A DNA stretch of 52,838 nt from an uncultured Collinsella sp. (GCA_934630735.1 CAKTWK010000014.1:1-52838); one strand, 5' to 3'. Counted from the first letter of the stretch, positions 7,817-16,271 are shown. Notes: a model not told the origin generated them from the sequence alone. Numbers and translations are program-made.

Positions 7817-7832
7817 TATGATGGAGGCTATG
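7817..7832 (+). promoter_or_regulatory. Possible -10 box for a leaderless kinase mRNA
   Basis: TATGAT (7817-7822) lies 7 nt before ATG 7830. The GGAGG between them is only 2 nt from that ATG, too close for ordinary initiation. A leaderless transcript starting at or next to the ATG would explain both. No -35 element is evident, so this remains tentative. Confidence 0.3.
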
Positions 7833-9209
7833 GATACTCAGACCCCAACATATTCCGATGACGAGCTGACCGCAGCGCTTGCCGAGCACCTGGCGTCGCT
7901 CGATCGCGACGACAGCTATCGCGTGGAGCGTGTACTTAAGCGCTCGTCCGTTGAAACAACCGAGCTCGTGTACTTTGAAGGAACCGGCGGTGGTTCGCTC
8001 GGCCCCTTTGTCCGTAAACGCATCGATGCCTCGGCTCAAATCGGCGGGGCATACGAGCGTCTGCTTGCCGCTCAGCGGGCAGGCAGGCGTTTTGAGCACC
8101 TGCCCAGAATCGTCGATTGCCGTCGTGTGGGCGACGAGCTCAACGTGGTTATGGAATACATCGAAGGGGAGACGCTCGGGGCGCTGGTGAACCGTCTGGG
8201 AGCCACCCCCGATTATGCGCACGAAATGTATCCTGCCCTATGCGATGCCGTGGGTGAGCTCCACGCCGGTTTTGCAATGGCGGGGGAGACGTCGGCGCCG
8301 GTGATCCATCGCGACCTCAAGCCGTCGAATATCATCGTGACGGGTGCCAACTATACGTCTGATGACGGCCTGACGTTTTCGTCGCTGGTGATTATCGACT
8401 TGGGGATTGCGCGCGTATGGCGCGATGGCGCCGATGCCGACACCGTCAAGTTCGGCACGCGACCCTATGCGCCGCCCGAGCAGTATGGGTTTGGGCAGAC
8501 GAGTGTGCGCAGCGACGTCTACGCACTTGGCGCCCTGTTGTTCTTCTGCTTGACGGGAGTCGACCCTAAACCAGGGCTCGACATGCGCGAGCAATGCGAG
8601 GCGCACGGCATTCCCACTCCACTTGCCGATGCCGTCTGCATGTCGATGGCGCTCGACCCGGCCAAGCGTTTTGCGAGCGCGGAAGCGTTGGGACGGGCGA
8701 CGCGCGCGGCATACGGTCTAAGTCGCCCCGTGCGGCCTCCTGCGCCTGCGCCTGTCCGTACTCCGGCCTCGGAGACGGTGTTGACGCCCCAAGGGCTCCA
8801 GAACCCCACAGGGCTTCCTAGGCCTGCCGCCTCCGCTGCATGCGGTCTGCTCTCTCGCGTTCCGGAGTCTCTGGGGCGCATTTGGAATACGCTCGTCTGC
8901 TTCTCGCTACTTGTGTTCTTTGCCGGAAGTCACTTTGCCGTCTTTCACCCCACGGGAGCAAACCAAGGCTACCCGACGTGGCTTCTTATAATCGAGTATT
9001 TTTTCTTTGTCGATGGCCTTATGGCGCTTATGCATTTTGCGCTGCTCGATAAGCGCCGTCTCCGTCGGCGATTCGCACTGCTCGACAGCTATCGCGGCAA
9101 GAAACTCGCGAAACTCTGGCTCAAGGCATTGGGTGTGCTGCTCCTATGCATGATCGTCATAGTCGCGGTTGCCAATGCGACCGGCGTCGTCGATACTTCC
9201 GCTACCTAA
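7830..9209 (+). CDS. Membrane-anchored Ser/Thr protein kinase
   Basis: A 459-residue Hanks-type kinase. It has the ATP-binding lysine in 'FVRKRI' (about K63), the catalytic loop 'HRDLKPSN' (H160-D162), the metal-binding 'DLG' at 190-192 in place of DFG, and the activation-segment end 'YAPPEQYGFGQTSVRSDVYALG'. The usual glycine-rich loop is poorly conserved ('GTGGGSLG'). After the catalytic domain come a Pro-rich linker (about 295-330), two adjacent membrane segments (about 350-410) and a last helix near 430-450. No PASTA or other extracellular sensor domain is present. The start is uncertain: ATGs at 7818, 7821 and 7830 are in frame. It belongs to the lipoprotein/HTH/kinase block. Confidence 0.88.
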   Translation: MDTQTPTYSDDELTAALAEHLASLDRDDSYRVERVLKRSSVETTELVYFEGTGGGSLGPFVRKRIDASAQIGGAYERLLAAQRAGRRFEHLPRIVDCRRVGDELNVVMEYIEGETLGALVNRLGATPDYAHEMYPALCDAVGELHAGFAMAGETSAPVIHRDLKPSNIIVTGANYTSDDGLTFSSLVIIDLGIARVWRDGADADTVKFGTRPYAPPEQYGFGQTSVRSDVYALGALLFFCLTGVDPKPGLDMREQCEAHGIPTPLADAVCMSMALDPAKRFASAEALGRATRAAYGLSRPVRPPAPAPVRTPASETVLTPQGLQNPTGLPRPAASAACGLLSRVPESLGRIWNTLVCFSLLVFFAGSHFAVFHPTGANQGYPTWLLIIEYFFFVDGLMALMHFALLDKRRLRRRFALLDSYRGKKLAKLWLKALGVLLLCMIVIVAVANATGVVDTSAT

Positions 9210-9212
9210 AAG

Positions 9213-9237
9213 AAAAGGGCCCCATTGGGGCCCTTTG
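9213..9237. terminator. Bidirectional terminator between kinase and PcsB-like gene
   Basis: AAAGGGCCCC (9214-9223), a 3-base loop and GGGGCCCTTT (9227-9236) form a perfect stem with T/A tracts on both sides, between two convergent genes. Confidence 0.85.
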
Positions 9238-9246
9238 CAGTTGTAC

Positions 9247-10380
9247 TTAGATGCGGTTCATCTGAGCGGCGACTTTGTTGTACCAGTCCTGCCACGTGGG
9301 CGGGCAGTACTTTTTGGCCGCAGCCGGGGTAAGGGTGGAGCCGTAGTTGGCGCCCAGATAGGCAACGTGAGCGGAGATGCCCTCGCTCCAGCTGCCAAAG
9401 CTGCGCCAACCGCCGCCACGGGCACTCCAGCCCCAGGCGTTGTAAGAATTGGCGCAATAAGCACCCTTGGTGCTCTCGATGCAGGCGATGGCGGGGGACC
9501 AACGGGGATCGACACCGGTATTCCAAGCGGCGACGGCAAAGTTATAGCCCTGGCCTGCCATGGGGGAGCCGGCGAGATAATTGTCGATGCGGCTCGTCCA
9601 CTCATTGATGAACGAATCGTAATCGGAACTACCGGTATTGGCGTTGTTCACCGTGGTGTCGATGGTGGTGTTGGTGTTGGTGGCCTGGCTGCTGGAATTG
9701 CTGCCGCTTACGCCCTCGCCCGAGAGCTTCTCGGCGGCAGCGGCCTTATCGGCCTCAAGCTTGGCAAGCTCGGCGGCATTTTCCTGCTCGGCTTTTGCCT
9801 GTGCCTCACTGCGGAGCTGCTGGGCCTGAGCCAACGCATCCTCGGCGTTTTTCTGCTCTGCCTCAAGCTGAGACTTGGCCTGCTGGAGCTCAGCCTTGTT
9901 CTGCTCGAGTTCGGTTTGCATGTTATTGAGCTGTTCGATCTCGTCGACGCTCGAGCTCGTGATCTGGTTGGTGTATTTGCAGGTCGTGATGAACTCACCC
10001 AGGCTCTGCGCGTTGACCAGGAAGCTCACGATGGGGTTGGTGCCCTTCTGATACTTGTACAGATCGCGCATGGCGGAGCTTGCCTTGGCCTGCTGCTCGG
10101 GAAGCTTAGCCTCGATTTCCTCGATGCTTGCCTCATTGGAGTCAATCTGCTTTTGCAGGTCATCGAGTTTGGTGCGGGCGTCGTTGTAGGCGCTCGTGGC
10201 GGCTTCGATCTTCTGCTGGGCTGCGGAAAGCTGGTCCTGCGTTGCCTGCGAGGCGGCATACGCCGCAACGGGGGAGAGCATCGGCGTGGCTGTCAGCGCA
10301 ACGGCGAGCGCGGCGCTCGTGATGATACGAGCCGGCTTCGACGCAATGAGCGCTGCGGCGCGATGATTCGAATGCTGCAT
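9247..10380 (-). CDS. Secreted PcsB/CwlO-like cell-wall protein with lysozyme-like C-terminal domain
   Basis: A 377-residue exported protein. A signal peptide ends near 'VAAYAAS' (about residue 42). A long coiled coil (about 45-235) has alternating Gln/Glu/Ala-rich heptads typical of the PcsB/CwlO N-terminal domain, including 'LYKYQKGTNPIVSFLVNAQSL' (key motif in part). A Ser/Thr/Asn linker (about 236-275) leads to a C-terminal domain (280-377) with 'WSPAIACIESTKGAYC', 'NAWGWSARGGGWRSFGSW' and 'HVAYLGANYG', resembling lysozyme/glucosaminidase-type domains; the E in 'CIES' is a candidate acid. Expected role: peptidoglycan cleavage during growth or division. ATG 10380 follows AGAGGG; an upstream TTG (10395) is less likely. 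Confidence 0.82.
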   Translation of the reverse strand: MQHSNHRAAALIASKPARIITSAALAVALTATPMLSPVAAYAASQATQDQLSAAQQKIEAATSAYNDARTKLDDLQKQIDSNEASIEEIEAKLPEQQAKASSAMRDLYKYQKGTNPIVSFLVNAQSLGEFITTCKYTNQITSSSVDEIEQLNNMQTELEQNKAELQQAKSQLEAEQKNAEDALAQAQQLRSEAQAKAEQENAAELAKLEADKAAAAEKLSGEGVSGSNSSSQATNTNTTIDTTVNNANTGSSDYDSFINEWTSRIDNYLAGSPMAGQGYNFAVAAWNTGVDPRWSPAIACIESTKGAYCANSYNAWGWSARGGGWRSFGSWSEGISAHVAYLGANYGSTLTPAAAKKYCPPTWQDWYNKVAAQMNRI

Positions 10381-10434
10381 CCAGTCCCTCTGCAATCAAT
10401 CGTAGGTTATGGTTCGAACGGTATTCTACTACTG

Positions 10435-10545
10435 CTTTCGACCTCAACTTGAACCTTAAAGGTTCCAAAGGGTCAAGTTGAACTTGAGGCTTTGGCTTTG
10501 ACCTGCAGTTATGATGAATTGTTGAGAAACCATAGAGTTCAACTT
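10435..10545 (-). promoter_or_regulatory. Cluster of TTGAACTT-type repeats upstream of the PcsB-like gene
   Basis: Three related motifs lie in the 234-bp gap before the wall-protein gene: minus-strand AAGTTGAACT (about 10527-10540), CAAGTTCAACTTGA (about 10480-10495) and GGTTCAAGTTGAGG (about 10445-10460). The middle one is nearly palindromic. Their spacing suggests multiple binding sites for one regulator. TAGAAT near 10425 is a possible -10. No other gene is visible in the gap. Confidence 0.4.
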
Positions 10546-10614
10546 TAACGTTACAGAGCCCTGTTTGAGAGGTGTTTTGGGCTGTAAAAGCTATCTCAAC
10601 GTGGGGTTTTACAA

Positions 10615-11247
10615 CTACAGCGTGCCCTCCTGACGAGCCCGCTCAATCTCTTCGAGGGCCTCGGCAGGGGTGAACGAGCAGGTGCCGTCGCCGAGCTTGA
10701 CCACCTGGATGTCGTCGCCGATATGGACCTCTCCGCCCTTTAGTACCACGCCAAAAACGCCCTCGTGGGGAAAGATGCAGTCGCCGGCGAGATAGTAGAT
10801 GGCACAGCGTGTGTGGCAGACCTTGCCGATTTGGCTGATTTCGACAAGCACCTCGCTGCCAAGCTTGAGCTGCGTGCCCAAGGGGAGCGAGAGTAGATTG
10901 ATGCCTTGCGTGGTGAAATTCTCCCCAAAGTCACCCTCGTGCACATCGAGCCCGCGCTCCTGCGCCGTCTGGATGGACTCTGCAGCTAAAAAGGAAACCT
11001 GGCGGTGCCAATGCCCGGCGTGTGCGTCGGAGGTGAGGCCAAATTGCTCTATAACGGTGTCGTGTCCATCGGCGACGGGCGACTTGCGCGTGCCCTTGTG
11101 TGCCGACGTGTTGATCGAGACGATGCGGGCGGGCCTGTCGTAGGCATCGTTTGCCGTGCGTAGGGGAACGGCCGTTTGTGCGCGTTCCGCCAGCTCGCGC
11201 TTCGCGGCATTGAGGATGGGGTTATCGGTCGGATGGTCTTGGGGCAC
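10615..11247 (-). CDS. MOSC domain protein
   Basis: A 210-residue MOSC-fold protein. Key segments are 'SINTSAHKGTRKSP' near the start of the domain (about residue 45), 'GLTSDAHAGHWHRQVSF', 'GDFGENFTTQGINL' and 'VCHTRCAIYY', the last holding the conserved cysteine region of MOSC proteins. The family handles molybdenum-cofactor-linked sulfur or modifies small molecules; single-domain members are poorly understood. The start codon is GTG with AAAGG 7 nt upstream. No molybdopterin genes are nearby, so its partner pathway is not shown here. Confidence 0.85.
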   Translation of the reverse strand: MPQDHPTDNPILNAAKRELAERAQTAVPLRTANDAYDRPARIVSINTSAHKGTRKSPVADGHDTVIEQFGLTSDAHAGHWHRQVSFLAAESIQTAQERGLDVHEGDFGENFTTQGINLLSLPLGTQLKLGSEVLVEISQIGKVCHTRCAIYYLAGDCIFPHEGVFGVVLKGGEVHIGDDIQVVKLGDGTCSFTPAEALEEIERARQEGTL

Positions 11248-11419
11248 GTGTGCGCCTTTCGTTTGAGGATGTCAATACGCTGAATCCTACAACAATGGTA
11301 GGTTCATTGCCCATTGTCATACAACGGTGAGCGCCGTCTTCGTGCTGGCCTTCGTGCTGGACGATTACGTCGATTGCCATAGATACGGTGGAACTTTGGG
11401 CGCCGGCGGTTTGGCACGC

Positions 11420-11425
11420 TAGAAT
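11420..11425 (+). promoter_or_regulatory. Candidate -10 box for the D-aspartate ligase gene
   Basis: TAGAAT lies 56 nt before the ATG in an otherwise unassigned 234-bp intergenic region (11248-11481). The -35 element is weak (TTTGGG with long spacing). No other structure is evident in this stretch. Confidence 0.3.
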
Positions 11426-11481
11426 AAATCAGTTGCGCAAAGACCGCCCGTTGTGTGGGCAGTTCATGATAGGAAGTTTCC

Positions 11482-12738
11482 ATGGCATTGCAGTTTACAG
11501 AGCGCGAGTTTATTCCCGTGCTGCTCGGTGGCGACATCAACGCCTATTCGGTGGCGCGCGCCTTCTACGAGGAGTACCAGGTCAAGAGCCTGGTCTTTGG
11601 CAAGTATCAGACGGGTCCCGCGTACCGCAGCCAGATTATCGACTACACGCCCAACGTGGATATCGATACCATGCCCGTGATGCTCAGGATCGTCAACGGC
11701 ATTGCCCAAGCGCATGCCGATAAGACGATTGTCCTTGTGGGCTGTGGCGATAACTATGTTGCCCTCGTGGCTCAGGCCAAGGATGCCCATGAGTTGGCGG
11801 ATAATATCGTCGCGCCTTACGCTCCCTATAGCATGCTTGAGCAGTGTCAGAAGAAGGAGATCTTCTACGAGCTGTGCGAGAAGCATGGCGTGCCCTATCC
11901 GCATACCTTTACCTTCACCATGGCGATGCTGAACGCCCAAGGCGAGGCACCTGCCGAAGTGCTCGACCAGATCGATTTTCCCTACCCGATGATTCTGAAG
12001 CCTTCTGACGGCATCATGTGGTGGCAGCACGAGTTCGAGGGCCAGAAAAAGGCTTATGAGATTGCCGACCGTGCCGAGCTGGAACAGGTCATTCGCGACT
12101 CGTATGCCAGCGGCTACACCGACGACCTGATCTTGCAGGATCGCGTGCCCGGCAACGACGAGTACATGCGCGTGCTCACCAGTTATTCCGACCGTAACGG
12201 CAAGGTGCGCATGATGTGCCTGGGTCACGTGCTGCTCGAGGAGCATCAGCCTCACGGTGTCGGCAACCACGCCTGTATCATCACCGAGCCCAATGACGAG
12301 CTCATGGGCGGCGTGCGCAAGTTGCTCGAGGACCTTCACTTTGTGGGCTATTCCAACTTTGACGTTAAGTACGACGAGCGCGACGGCTCGTTTAAGTTCT
12401 TCGATTTCAACACGCGCCAAGGTCGCAGCAACTACTACGTCACTAACAGCGGCTTTAACGTTGCCAAGTATGTGGTGGACGAGTATGTGTTCAACCGCCC
12501 GTTTGAGCCGGAGTTTGTGACGGCGCAGGACGAGGCGCTGTGGATGGTCGTCCCCATGGGCGTCGTCGACAAGTACGTCAAGGATCCCGAGCTGCGCGCT
12601 AAGGTGCATCGCCTGGACAAGGAAGGCAAGGGCGCCGACCCTTCGTTTATGAAGGGCGACTTTGTCTTTAACCGCTGGCTGCGCATGTGGCACACCAAGC
12701 TGCGCCACTTTAAGCTGTTCAAGACGTATTACAAGTAG
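11482..12738 (+). CDS. ATP-grasp carboxylate-amine ligase, likely D-aspartate ligase
   Basis: A 418-residue ATP-grasp enzyme. An N-terminal Rossmann-like domain (1-115, 'PVLLGGDINAYSVARAF') is followed by the ATP-grasp fold: 'PMILKPSDG' (ATP-binding lysine), 'LILQDRVPGNDEYM', and 'FFDFNTRQGRSNYY' (metal/ATP site). This arrangement matches the Asl family, which adds D-Asp to the peptide stem of peptidoglycan precursors. The adjacent Asp/Glu-type racemase 84 nt downstream strengthens this reading: the same pairing is known in Enterococcus faecium. A related carboxylate ligase with another D-amino acid is the alternative. AGGAAG precedes the ATG. Confidence 0.8.
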   Translation: MALQFTEREFIPVLLGGDINAYSVARAFYEEYQVKSLVFGKYQTGPAYRSQIIDYTPNVDIDTMPVMLRIVNGIAQAHADKTIVLVGCGDNYVALVAQAKDAHELADNIVAPYAPYSMLEQCQKKEIFYELCEKHGVPYPHTFTFTMAMLNAQGEAPAEVLDQIDFPYPMILKPSDGIMWWQHEFEGQKKAYEIADRAELEQVIRDSYASGYTDDLILQDRVPGNDEYMRVLTSYSDRNGKVRMMCLGHVLLEEHQPHGVGNHACIITEPNDELMGGVRKLLEDLHFVGYSNFDVKYDERDGSFKFFDFNTRQGRSNYYVTNSGFNVAKYVVDEYVFNRPFEPEFVTAQDEALWMVVPMGVVDKYVKDPELRAKVHRLDKEGKGADPSFMKGDFVFNRWLRMWHTKLRHFKLFKTYYK

Positions 12739-12780
12739 ATGAGTGCGGCGCCCGTCCGGTTTACATCGGGCGGGCGCGGG

Positions 12781-12786
12781 TATGAT
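12781..12786 (+). promoter_or_regulatory. Candidate promoter -10 of the racemase gene
   Basis: TATGAT with TTTACA (12760-12765) 15 bp upstream, in the 84-nt gap before the racemase. It suggests that the racemase can also be transcribed separately from the ligase. Confidence 0.35.
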
Positions 12787-12822
12787 ACGCGCAATTGCGC
12801 AAGCGTCACCAAGGAGGCGGCG

Positions 12823-13569
12823 ATGGAAAAGCTGGGAGTTATCGGCGGCATGGGCGCCGAGGCCACGTCGTATTACTACGACCAGGTAGTGCGTCATACG
12901 GCTGCTGCCTGCGATCAGGAACATATCGACATGGTGGTGCTCTCCAAGTCGACCATGCCCGACCGCACGCTGGCCATTAAGACCGGCGAGCACGCCAAGC
13001 TGCTGGCGACCATGAAAGAGTGTGCCCAGGCACTCGAGTCGCTGGGCTGTGCGCACATTGCCATTCCCTGCAACACGTCACACTACTTCTACGACCAGAT
13101 CCAGTCGTTTACGAAGGTGCCGATTATCCACATGCCGCGTGAGTCGGTGCGCTATGCCCTTGCGGGTGCGGTGATGGGGGAGTGCGAGTTCGACCCCAAC
13201 CTGAGTATGCCGGCCGAGCCGGTGCGCAAGATTGGCATCATGGGCACCGACGGAACCGTGGGCGCGGGCGTCTACGGCCGCGAATGCGAGGCTGCGGGTG
13301 TTGAGGTCGTCTATCCCAGCGAGAAACGTCAGAACGATGTGATGTCGCTTATCTACGATGATGTGAAAGCCGGACGTGAGCCCGATATGGATAAGTTCGA
13401 CCGCGTGATGTGGGAGTTCGCCCGTAGCGGCTGCGACCGTGTCATTCTGGCCTGCACCGAACTATCGGTGCTGCAGAAGTATCGAGAGATGCCCGAGATC
13501 ACCCTCGATGCTATGGATGTCCTGGTGCGCGAATCCATCATCCGCAGCGGCGCCCCCTACCGCCTCTAG
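12823..13569 (+). CDS. Aspartate/glutamate racemase family protein
   Basis: A 248-residue cofactor-independent racemase. Both catalytic cysteines are in place: 'IAIPCNTSHYFYD' (about residue 84) and 'VILACTELSVL' (about residue 210), with 'GGMGAEATSYYY' at the N terminus. It interconverts L- and D-Asp (or Glu). Next to the ATP-grasp ligase it probably supplies D-Asp for the peptidoglycan cross-bridge. The start is ATG 12823 after AAGGAGG at 5-6 nt; the frame is open to 12739 without a ribosome site. Confidence 0.85.
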   Translation: MEKLGVIGGMGAEATSYYYDQVVRHTAAACDQEHIDMVVLSKSTMPDRTLAIKTGEHAKLLATMKECAQALESLGCAHIAIPCNTSHYFYDQIQSFTKVPIIHMPRESVRYALAGAVMGECEFDPNLSMPAEPVRKIGIMGTDGTVGAGVYGRECEAAGVEVVYPSEKRQNDVMSLIYDDVKAGREPDMDKFDRVMWEFARSGCDRVILACTELSVLQKYREMPEITLDAMDVLVRESIIRSGAPYRL

Positions 13570-13626
13570 CTTTCGACCTGTCAATAAGGGACAGGTTAAT
13601 TTTGGTAGGTTTTATCTGGTGAAACA

Positions 13627-13668
13627 GTAAAGGCCTCGGCTCGTTTGGTGCGAGCCGAGGCCTTTTGC
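13627..13668. terminator. Bidirectional terminator between racemase and ecfT
   Basis: A 15-bp perfect stem AAAGGCCTCGGCTCG / CGAGCCGAGGCCTTT (13629-13643, 13651-13665) with T-rich flanks lies between convergent genes. Confidence 0.88.
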
Positions 13669-13694
13669 GTTGGGCGGTTGCTGTCGGTGGCGAA

Positions 13695-14441
13695 CTAGAA
13701 CAGGAAGCCGATGGCGATGAGGGCGATGCTGACGATGAGTACGGCGATGTCCAGGCCCTTGATGGGGTAGCGCTTGTACGAGCTGGCGCGCGTGCGCAGA
13801 TAGAAGCCGCGCTGTTCTGCCGCCAAGGCCGTGGCATCGGTCTTGCCCACGCTCGAGATGAGCAGCGGCACACACAGTGGCAGCATGAGCTTAAGCTTCT
13901 TGATGGGGTTCTTGGTGTCGTACTCGACGCCGCGTGCGGTCTGCGCTTCCATGATGGCGTTCATCTCCTGACCAAACACCGGAACAAAGCGCAGCGCCGT
14001 GGTAAAGGTGAAGGCATAGCGATACGGTACGTGCAGCACCTCGACGCAGGCGTTGGCAAGGTCGTTGAGCTTGGTCACCATGAGCATGAGGATGAGTGGC
14101 AGCGCCACGCCCAGCAGGCGCAGACAGGCCTTCGATCCTGTGATGAGGCCCGTGTCGGTGATAAAGCCCCACACCACGTTGCCATCGCGCATAAAGGCTA
14201 GCTGGAGTACCAGCATGATAAGCGCGAGCGGAATCAGCAACTTGAGCAACGAGAACAGACGGTCGACGACGCCGGCATAGGCACCCAGCGCAAGGGTGAG
14301 TACCAAAAAGCCCAGCAGCGCCACGTAGGTGTCGGACAAGAAGATGCCGACGATGATGGCGGCGGCGAGGCCCAATTTGACGACGGGGTTCAGGCGATGC
14401 AGTAGCGTATCGCCTGGCATGTAGTCGATGACGTTAACCAC
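13695..14441 (-). CDS. ecfT: ECF transporter transmembrane subunit EcfT
   Basis: A 248-residue membrane protein with about five to six hydrophobic segments. The EcfT coupling-helix motifs are visible as 'AQTARGVEYD' (Ala-Arg-Gly, about residue 166) and 'AAEQRGFY' (about residue 208), which dock to the two ATPase domains. It joins the double ATPase encoded just upstream to the S components. The likely start is GTG at 14441, preceded by AAGGAG and overlapping the ecfA stop by 8 nt, implying coupled translation. The longer ATG frame (14474) would extend well into ecfA. It is the last gene of the Trp-leader-controlled operon. Confidence 0.88.
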   Translation of the reverse strand: MVNVIDYMPGDTLLHRLNPVVKLGLAAAIIVGIFLSDTYVALLGFLVLTLALGAYAGVVDRLFSLLKLLIPLALIMLVLQLAFMRDGNVVWGFITDTGLITGSKACLRLLGVALPLILMLMVTKLNDLANACVEVLHVPYRYAFTFTTALRFVPVFGQEMNAIMEAQTARGVEYDTKNPIKKLKLMLPLCVPLLISSVGKTDATALAAEQRGFYLRTRASSYKRYPIKGLDIAVLIVSIALIAIGFLF

Positions 14442-16185
14442 GGCGGACCATCTCCTTGGTAATGCGAACGACATCGGTGACCTCGCTCACCTGCGCAAAA
14501 GCGGGCGAGACGGAAGATGCCAGACGGCGCGAGAGTTCAATAACCTGGGGCGGCTCAACATAGGCACGCTGCATGAGATCGATGTTCGAGAATAGCTCGT
14601 GCGTGCGGCCGCGGTCGAGGATGCGACCGTCGGCCATTACCACAATGCGCTCGGCAAAATCCGAGACGACTTCCATATCGTGGCAGACCATGATAACGGC
14701 GCAGCCGCGCTCGGCCATGGTGCGCACCGTTTCCATGACGGTCATGCACTCGCGGTAATCAAGGCCGCTCGTGGGCTCGTCGAGCACGACGATCTTGGGC
14801 TCAACCACTACGACGGAGGCAAGCGCCACCATTTGTCGCTGGCCGCGCGAAAGTGAGAAAGGTGCCTCATCGGCAGGCAGGCCAAAGCGGTCGATAACAA
14901 GTTGAGCACGGCGCAGAGCCTCGGCACGGTCGATGCCAGCAAGCTCCAGGCCAAAAGCGACCTCGTCGAGTACGGTGTCCTTGCAGATCTGGCGGTCGGG
15001 GTTTTGGAAGAGCGTTGCGACCTCGCGGGCAATGCGGCTCGTGGGAACGGCTGCGGTATCCAGCCCCGTAACGCGCACGCTGCCAGAGGCGGGCTTGAGC
15101 AGGCCCGTGAGCAGCTTGGTGAGCGTGGTCTTGCCGGCGCCGTTTTGGCCGACGATGCCCACGAGCTCGCCGGGATAGAGGGTCAGGTTGAGGTCGTGTA
15201 CGGCGGCGCCGCCATTGGGATAGGCAAACTCAACGTGATCGAAGGTGAGCACGGGCTCGGCGTCCTTGGCATGAGGGCGCAACGACGGTGCATGCGGGGA
15301 GCCGGTGGGCGCCTGGGCTTCGCTTGCCGCGTGTGCGGGGTCGACGATGCCCGAAATCAGGCGCTCGGCCTCATCGACATCCAGGCAAGGGGTACCGCTT
15401 GCCAGACCATCGGCCTCGAGGCTATTGAAGATGCGCGTGACGCGGGGGCAGTCGACGCCGATGGCACGGAGCTCGTCGGCATGCGCGAAGACCTCGTGTG
15501 GCTCGCCCTGCAGCGCGATTTCGCCATGGTTGAGCACGAGCACGCGGTTGCAGTACTCCGAGAGCAGGGCGACCTTTTGCTCAACGACGACGATGGTGAT
15601 TCCAAGTGCGCGGTTTGCCTCACGCAGCGTCTCGAAGACCAGCGTGGAGCTGGCAGGGTCGAGTGCCGCGGTGGGCTCGTCGAGAACCAGGACGCGCGGA
15701 CGCATGGCGAGGATGGCGGCGATGGCTACCTTTTGCTTCTGTCCGCCCGAGAGGGTGGCGATCTCGCGGTCGCGCAGGTCGCTGATGCCGACGGTCTCGA
15801 GCGTTTCGCTCACGCGCTGCTCGATCTGGTCGTGGGGAACGCCAAAGTTCTCGAGGCCAAAGAGCATTTCGTCCTCGACGACCGAGGCGACCATCTGCGT
15901 GTCGATATCCTGCAGCACACTGCCGACGATTTGCGACACGTCGGTGAGCGAGGCTTCGCAGGTGTCGTGGCCGTCAACCATGACGGACCCAAAGAACGTG
16001 CCGGTGTAGTGGTGGGGCACGGCACCCGACAGGCAGGCGGCAAGCGTGGACTTGCCGGCGCCCGAGGGCCCGATGATGCCGATGAAATCTCCCTTGTTCA
16101 CGCTGAGCGAGATGTGGCTGAGCGCCTGCTCGGTCTGCGTGCCATAGGAGAACGAGACATCGTCGACGTTGATGATCGTTTCCAT
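14434..16185 (-). CDS. ecfA: Fused double ECF ATPase (EcfA-EcfA')
   Basis: A 583-residue fusion of two complete ABC ATPase domains. Domain 1 (1 to about 245): Walker A 'GPSGAGKS' (K45), signature 'LSGGQKQ', Walker B 'VLVLDEPTAALDP'. Domain 2 (about 315-560): Walker A 'GQNGAGKTT' (K352), signature 'LSRGQRQ', Walker B 'IVVLDEPTSGLDY'. A poorly structured linker (about 265-310, Ala/Pro/His-rich) joins them. It powers ECF uptake with EcfT and the S components. Two ABC domains in one chain is a known ECF variant. The ATG follows GAAAGG. Two stem-loops lie between the S1 gene and this one. Confidence 0.93.
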   Translation of the reverse strand: METIINVDDVSFSYGTQTEQALSHISLSVNKGDFIGIIGPSGAGKSTLAACLSGAVPHHYTGTFFGSVMVDGHDTCEASLTDVSQIVGSVLQDIDTQMVASVVEDEMLFGLENFGVPHDQIEQRVSETLETVGISDLRDREIATLSGGQKQKVAIAAILAMRPRVLVLDEPTAALDPASSTLVFETLREANRALGITIVVVEQKVALLSEYCNRVLVLNHGEIALQGEPHEVFAHADELRAIGVDCPRVTRIFNSLEADGLASGTPCLDVDEAERLISGIVDPAHAASEAQAPTGSPHAPSLRPHAKDAEPVLTFDHVEFAYPNGGAAVHDLNLTLYPGELVGIVGQNGAGKTTLTKLLTGLLKPASGSVRVTGLDTAAVPTSRIAREVATLFQNPDRQICKDTVLDEVAFGLELAGIDRAEALRRAQLVIDRFGLPADEAPFSLSRGQRQMVALASVVVVEPKIVVLDEPTSGLDYRECMTVMETVRTMAERGCAVIMVCHDMEVVSDFAERIVVMADGRILDRGRTHELFSNIDLMQRAYVEPPQVIELSRRLASSVSPAFAQVSEVTDVVRITKEMVRRG

Positions 16186-16203
16186 GGATACCTTTCATAG
16201 TCA

Positions 16204-16247
16204 TTGGGGACGTTCTTAAATGATCAGTCGTTTAAGAACGTCCCCAA
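16204..16247. repeat. Perfect 17-bp inverted repeat between S1 and ecfA
   Basis: Arms TTGGGGACGTTCTTAAA (16204-16220) and its exact complement (16231-16247) flank a 10-base loop. It lies inside the operon, 19 bp before the ecfA start, and has no U-tract on the transcribed strand, so it is more likely a processing, stability or partial-termination hairpin than a full terminator. A similar GGGAC-started hairpin occurs at 37501-37554. Confidence 0.75.
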
Positions 16248-16271
16248 GAGCTAGTTGTTTGGGACAGTCTT

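Noticed and set aside
11464..13056. 530-codon minus-strand frame over the D-Asp ligase
   Set aside because: Shadow of the ligase and racemase genes; no motif, no ribosome site.
14902..16200. 432-codon plus-strand frame opposite the ECF ATPase
   Set aside because: Antisense to two complete ABC ATPase domains.
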